Assembly: GCA_035946175.1 (NCBI GenBank) | Contig: DASYZQ010000048.1 | Span: 1-16,943, forward strand | Source: DASYZQ01 sp035946175 | GTDB taxonomy: Bacteria; Patescibacteriota; Saccharimonadia; Saccharimonadales; UBA4665 | Direction of reading: 5' to 3' | DNA length: 16,943 bases | In this document: in pieces, positions 14,461 through 16,943 of the stretch | How positions within the stretch are numbered: the stretch's first letter is position 1 | How the letters are laid out: every line of letters begins with the position of its first letter | The notes under the pieces: model-generated | The model's input: the letters and a program-made list of their open reading frames with translations, nothing else | Told to the model about the DNA's origin: nothing | Databases searched by the model: none | Made by a program: the position numbers and the translations under genes

Positions 14461-15410
14461 TACATAATAGGTCAGAAACAGCTCTTGGTTGCGGCGTTAC
14501 GCTGGTGCTGGTATCTGCCGCCGGTCAGCCCATAATAGAAGACTATTTCAGGCGGCTGTGGCTGTCAGTCTTTGAGTTTGAACAGCAGTGCAGTCGTTTT
14601 TTGCCCGGCAGCGAGTTGTCGCAGTTCAATCGATCCGCCGGGATTCGTCAGGCAGTGAGTCCGTCATTCCGTAAAGTGCTGGCCGCAGCAAAAGGCATGG
14701 CTGCACGCAGCAACGGGCTCTATAACCCCTTTATTTTGCCGGCACTGCAGCGGGCTGGCTATGTGCGCTCGATGCTTACCGCATACAAGGACGACGAAGT
14801 CGACAATTTTTCTGGTCGAACCATTGTGCCAGCGGCAGAACTTACGATTGGAGAGGATTGGGCAAGCATCCCTTATGGTACGGCAATTGATCTTGGCGGC
14901 TGCGGCAAGGGTTATATCGGCGATCGATTAGCCGATCAGGCCGATACCTTCCCAGAGCTAGCAGGTTATTGGTTCTCTCTTGGTGGCGATGTGATAACCG
15001 GTGGCCTGGATGAGCTTGGCGAGCTATGGGTCGTACAGGTGGAGTCGGCGATTAGCGACGATGAGCCGTCGGCTGTAATCCGCATGCCAGGGCCAGATCG
15101 TTATGCCGTTGCCACCTCGTCGGCAGTACGTATGGCACCAAAAATTGGCCGGCGCCATCACCATATTATTGATCCCCGAACTGGCAAGGCGGCTGTCAGT
15201 GACATCTCACTGGCGACTACTTATGCACACAGCGCGCTATTGGCGGACGTTTTCGCCTCCTGCCTGATAATCACTGGATCTGCAGATGCCCAGTCTTACC
15301 TGGAGAAATGTGATCTGCTTGGAGCATTGTTGCAGACAAGACACGGGGCGGTAGTACGAATTGGTGCTCTGAAAGAAACCACCATGCAGCTGGAGGAGGC
15401 TGGAATATGA
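14454..15410 (+). CDS. apbE: FAD:protein FMN transferase (ApbE family)
   Basis: 318 aa. ApbE moves FMN from FAD onto a Thr/Ser of target proteins. Seen: CSRFLPGSELSQFNRSAG (46-63), GLYNPFILPALQRAGY (88-103), DLGGCGKGYIGDRLAD (the family's DLGGIAKGyavD), FSLGGDVITGG (laniGGdi..G), ATSSAVR (TSg.yxR) and HHHIIDPRTGKA (HHIiDPxTG), all in order. No signal peptide or lipobox, unlike many secreted ApbE proteins, so it probably acts in the cytoplasm. ATG 14454 overlaps the stop of the reductase gene, and its own stop overlaps the next start (ATGA), so it is translationally coupled. No FMN-binding target with a D-x-x-[ST]-G-A-[ST] motif is seen in the window. Confidence 0.92.
   Translation: MLVHNRSETALGCGVTLVLVSAAGQPIIEDYFRRLWLSVFEFEQQCSRFLPGSELSQFNRSAGIRQAVSPSFRKVLAAAKGMAARSNGLYNPFILPALQRAGYVRSMLTAYKDDEVDNFSGRTIVPAAELTIGEDWASIPYGTAIDLGGCGKGYIGDRLADQADTFPELAGYWFSLGGDVITGGLDELGELWVVQVESAISDDEPSAVIRMPGPDRYAVATSSAVRMAPKIGRRHHHIIDPRTGKAAVSDISLATTYAHSALLADVFASCLIITGSADAQSYLEKCDLLGALLQTRHGAVVRIGALKETTMQLEEAGI
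15392..15399 (+). promoter_or_regulatory. Strong ribosome binding site for the heme membrane protein
   Basis: GGAGGAGG, 7 nt before ATG 15407, within the 3' end of apbE; fixes the ATGA-overlap start. Confidence 0.7.
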
Positions 15411-16099
15411 AAAAGATGGGGCGTTTTATCTCTATCTTAGGACCCACGCTTGTGATTATGAGCGGCAGTGCTTCAGCCCATTCGTCGGCACGCCCTCCTA
15501 TACTGCACCAGATTGCAGTAAAAACAGCGCAGTCTTGGCCCTGGTATATCGCGCGTGGTGCTGGTTTGACTGCAGCCGTACTGCTCATTTTGCTTATTTT
15601 CTCCGGCATTGGCCTGGTTACCGGATTTACCTATCGATTGCTGGAACCAGTGGCGGCCTGGGCTGTTCATAAAGCGATTGCACTGGCGTTTGGAGCCAGT
15701 GTCTGTATCCATGTTTTTGCGCTTCTATTCGACCACTATGTCGGTTTCTCCCTCTGGCAGTTGCTGATACCCTTCTTATCTCACTACAAACCGGTTACCA
15801 TTGGCGGCATGTACGTCGGCTCGCTCTATGTAGCATTGGGAGTCTATGCCTTCTATATTGCCGCGATAGTCATACTCTCATCGATTTACTGGAAAGAAAA
15901 AAGACCGTACCTATGGCAAGGCTTGCATTATCTCGGATACCTGCTGGTTATCTTAACCTTCTTTCATGCGCTCTACTTGGGTGCTGACCTACAACACGGC
16001 TGGCTTCGTTGGTTGTGGATCACGCTCGGCGTGGCATTATTTATTGGTATTGTCATGCGCTTGCGGCGCTTTGGTACACTCGGGAGGCGTCAGAAATGA
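15407..16099 (+). CDS. Ferric-reductase-like transmembrane protein with two heme-ligand His pairs
   Basis: 230 aa, about six helices (7-24, 50-74, 84-108, 135-159, 168-192, 200-217). The first may be a cleaved signal (SGSASAHS). H88 and H102 in one helix (HX13H) and H174 and H187 in another (HX12H) match the bis-heme arrangement of the ferric reductase/NADPH oxidase/MsrQ superfamily, in which two b-type hemes pass electrons across the membrane. There is no fused flavin domain; the FNR domain is supplied by the first gene of the operon (13027). Predicted role: carry electrons from that reductase to an outside acceptor. Short like MsrQ, but no MsrP is seen nearby. Both ends overlap neighbours by ATGA. 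Confidence 0.85.
   Translation: MKKMGRFISILGPTLVIMSGSASAHSSARPPILHQIAVKTAQSWPWYIARGAGLTAAVLLILLIFSGIGLVTGFTYRLLEPVAAWAVHKAIALAFGASVCIHVFALLFDHYVGFSLWQLLIPFLSHYKPVTIGGMYVGSLYVALGVYAFYIAAIVILSSIYWKEKRPYLWQGLHYLGYLLVILTFFHALYLGADLQHGWLRWLWITLGVALFIGIVMRLRRFGTLGRRQK
16082..16087 (+). promoter_or_regulatory. Ribosome binding site for the last operon gene
   Basis: GGGAGG, 8 nt before ATG 16096; selects this start over the upstream in-frame GTG at 16009. Confidence 0.6.
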
Positions 16100-16572
16100 C
16101 ATTATCGTATAGTGTCAAAGTCAGCCTAGTACGTTATCTTTCTCCGCTCATTGTCATCTTACCGTGCGCGATATATGGTTACCACGCGGCGCGAAGCCTG
16201 TTCGCCCAGGCGCCACCCCAGTCACATCTCGCTATCATAACTTCTCAAGCTGTATATCACTCGGGGGAGATAGTGACAGCTACCCTGGCAAATAGCTCAG
16301 ACGTCAATGTATTTGTTGTAAATAACTGTCCCAATAACCCCTTGGCAGTCTATAGACAGGTACAGGGCAGGTGGGTTCGTATAACTGCTACTGCTCCGAT
16401 AGCAATTTGTGCAGGGGATCCGAGCACCTATGAGATACCCGCAAGCAGTAAACTAACGACCGACTATCGTCATTGGCCTAGTCTTTTTACCCAACCCGGC
16501 CTCTACCGGATTGTCTTTACGCCCGAATTTTACACGCAAGGTGCATCTGTTGACTTTCGGGTTGTGCGTTGA
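16096..16572 (+). CDS. Small membrane-anchored protein with Ig-like beta domain
   Basis: 158 aa, not recognised. A hydrophobic segment at 12-29 (uncleaved anchor or signal) is followed by a beta-rich outside domain (44-158) of Ig-like or BsuPI-like appearance: IITSQAVYHSGEIVTATLANSS, then WVRITATAP, a Tyr-rich GLYRIVFTPEFY near the end, and two cysteines (C78, C105) that could pair. Start chosen by GGGAGG and the ATGA overlap with the heme protein; a longer frame from GTG 16009 lies within that gene. Last member of the operon. It could help assemble, or act as an outside partner of, the electron-transfer proteins, but no function can be read. Confidence 0.75.
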   Translation: MTLSYSVKVSLVRYLSPLIVILPCAIYGYHAARSLFAQAPPQSHLAIITSQAVYHSGEIVTATLANSSDVNVFVVNNCPNNPLAVYRQVQGRWVRITATAPIAICAGDPSTYEIPASSKLTTDYRHWPSLFTQPGLYRIVFTPEFYTQGASVDFRVVR

Positions 16573-16583
16573 GTTGCATTGAA

Positions 16584-16618
16584 AAGATAATCAAATGCCA
16601 AGGGGCACCGTTTATCTT
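16584..16618. terminator. Bidirectional hairpin between the operon and the ABC remnant
   Basis: AAGATAA (16584-16590) pairs with TTATCTT (16612-16618); inside it TGCC (16596-16599) pairs with GGCA (16604-16607) around AAGG. It separates two convergent genes and overlaps the stop of the ABC remnant. AT-rich outer stem; strength uncertain. Confidence 0.45.
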
Positions 16619-16820
16619 AGTCTTCTTCGAGGAAGCCACCGGACTGGTGGACCCATAGTTTGGCGTAGAGGCCGTTGTGCCGCAAAAGATCCTTGTGGGT
16701 TCCCTCTTCTACGATTTGACCCTCATCTAACACCAGAATACGATCCATCTTTTGGATGGTACTCAAACGGTGGGCAATGACAATCGTAGTTCGACCTTTC
16801 ATCAGTAGACTTGCTCCCCA
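16617..16820 (-). pseudogene. C-terminal remnant of an ABC exporter ATPase
   Basis: The last ~60 residues of an MsbA-like ABC transporter ATPase: LMKGRTTIVIAHRLSTI (the H-loop His in IAHRLS), DRILVLDEGQIVEEGTHKDLL, and GLYAKLWVHQSGGF. Walker A, signature and Walker B, which should lie 25-150 residues upstream, are absent. Reading upstream past 16802, family similarity is lost by about 16805-16820 and a stop occurs at 16821-16823. The foreign sequence beyond carries a transposase start, so an insertion element cut the gene; the rest may continue past the window on the other side of that element. Not functional as it stands. Confidence 0.8.
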
Positions 16821-16943
16821 TTAGCCCCTCAGCCATACTTACGGTATGAACACAAACACCAAAAGCAACCGAGTCATGAAAGCTATGACCGGATTAAGTC
16901 ACTATGAATTCGAGCAATTAGTACCAGCCTTCGAGCAGGAACT
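16805..16943 (+). mobile_element. Left part of an insertion sequence, continuing past the window
   Basis: Begins somewhere in 16805-16823, where ABC similarity ends, and contains the start of a plus-strand transposase. The other end, inverted repeat partner and target duplication lie outside the window, so family and exact boundary cannot be fixed. Confidence 0.55.
16846..16943 (+). CDS. N-terminus of an IS5/IS4-like transposase (partial)
   Basis: 32 codons from ATG 16846 to the window edge. The segment MKAMTGLSHYEFEQLVPAFEQE resembles the HTH start common in IS5-type DDE transposases (x-LTGLSxxEFxxLxxxF). A CATACT box (16834-16839) lies 6 nt before the ATG, and no Shine-Dalgarno is seen. 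The catalytic part is not in view, so the family is a guess. Confidence 0.6.
   Translation, partial: MNTNTKSNRVMKAMTGLSHYEFEQLVPAFEQE

Noticed and set aside
16009..16095. Longer start for the last operon gene (GTG 16009)
   Set aside because: It would overlap the heme protein by 91 bases with no ribosome site; ATG 16096 has GGGAGG at 8 nt and the same ATGA overlap as the gene before.

Overview
The window most likely comes from a Candidate Phyla Radiation bacterium, with Saccharibacteria (TM7) the best guess. The support is indirect. GC is roughly 50%, TGA is used as an ordinary stop codon (the 11450 gene and the ATGA-overlapping operon genes), several genes have a -10 box almost touching the start codon with no Shine-Dalgarno, and the surface proteins carry (Pro-Ser)n linkers and a CPR-like Ig-type domain. 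A DUF5753/DUF397 regulator pair of actinobacterial type is also present. No rRNA or marker phylogeny is available here, so the assignment is inference.

Layout: (1) 1-586, minus: a zinc-dependent aspartoacylase/succinylglutamate desuccinylase-like gene, cut by the window edge and carrying an apparent frameshift. (2) 876-1869: a complete IS481/IS3-like element with an intact DDE transposase, imperfect inverted repeats and a 6-bp target duplication. (3) 2070-3641, minus: a 523-aa protein with a long disordered N-terminal half and a cryptic Fic-type core (HRYRQGNGRMAR), divergent from (4) uvrA at 3742-6552, followed by a convergent DedA/VTT membrane protein (6575-7228). (5) 7295-8474: a divergent DUF397 / XRE-DUF5753 pair around an AT-rich promoter region with ATATTCCA repeats. 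(6) 8476-9534: an IS30-family element with a frameshifted transposase, abutting the stop codon of the XRE gene. (7) 9636-10337: ribosomal protein L25/CTC with its own extended -10 promoter and tandem downstream hairpins.

(8) 10412-16572 is the most interesting block: two divergent operons. The minus operon encodes a DUF1996 surface protein and a polytopic membrane protein with a Met/His-rich loop. The plus operon has four genes with overlapping starts and stops: an FNR-type flavin reductase fused through one membrane segment and a Pro-Ser linker to an Ig-like domain, an ApbE flavin transferase, a bis-heme ferric-reductase-like membrane protein, and a small anchored protein. Together they look like a compact NAD(P)H-to-flavin-to-heme route that carries electrons across the membrane to the surface, in a lineage with minimal respiration. 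The acceptor and any flavinylated target are not visible in the window.

(9) 16617-16943: the C-terminal tail of an ABC exporter ATPase that is cut off by another insertion sequence, whose transposase begins at 16846 and runs off the window. Three IS elements in 17 kb plus two broken genes point to a plastic accessory region around otherwise housekeeping genes.
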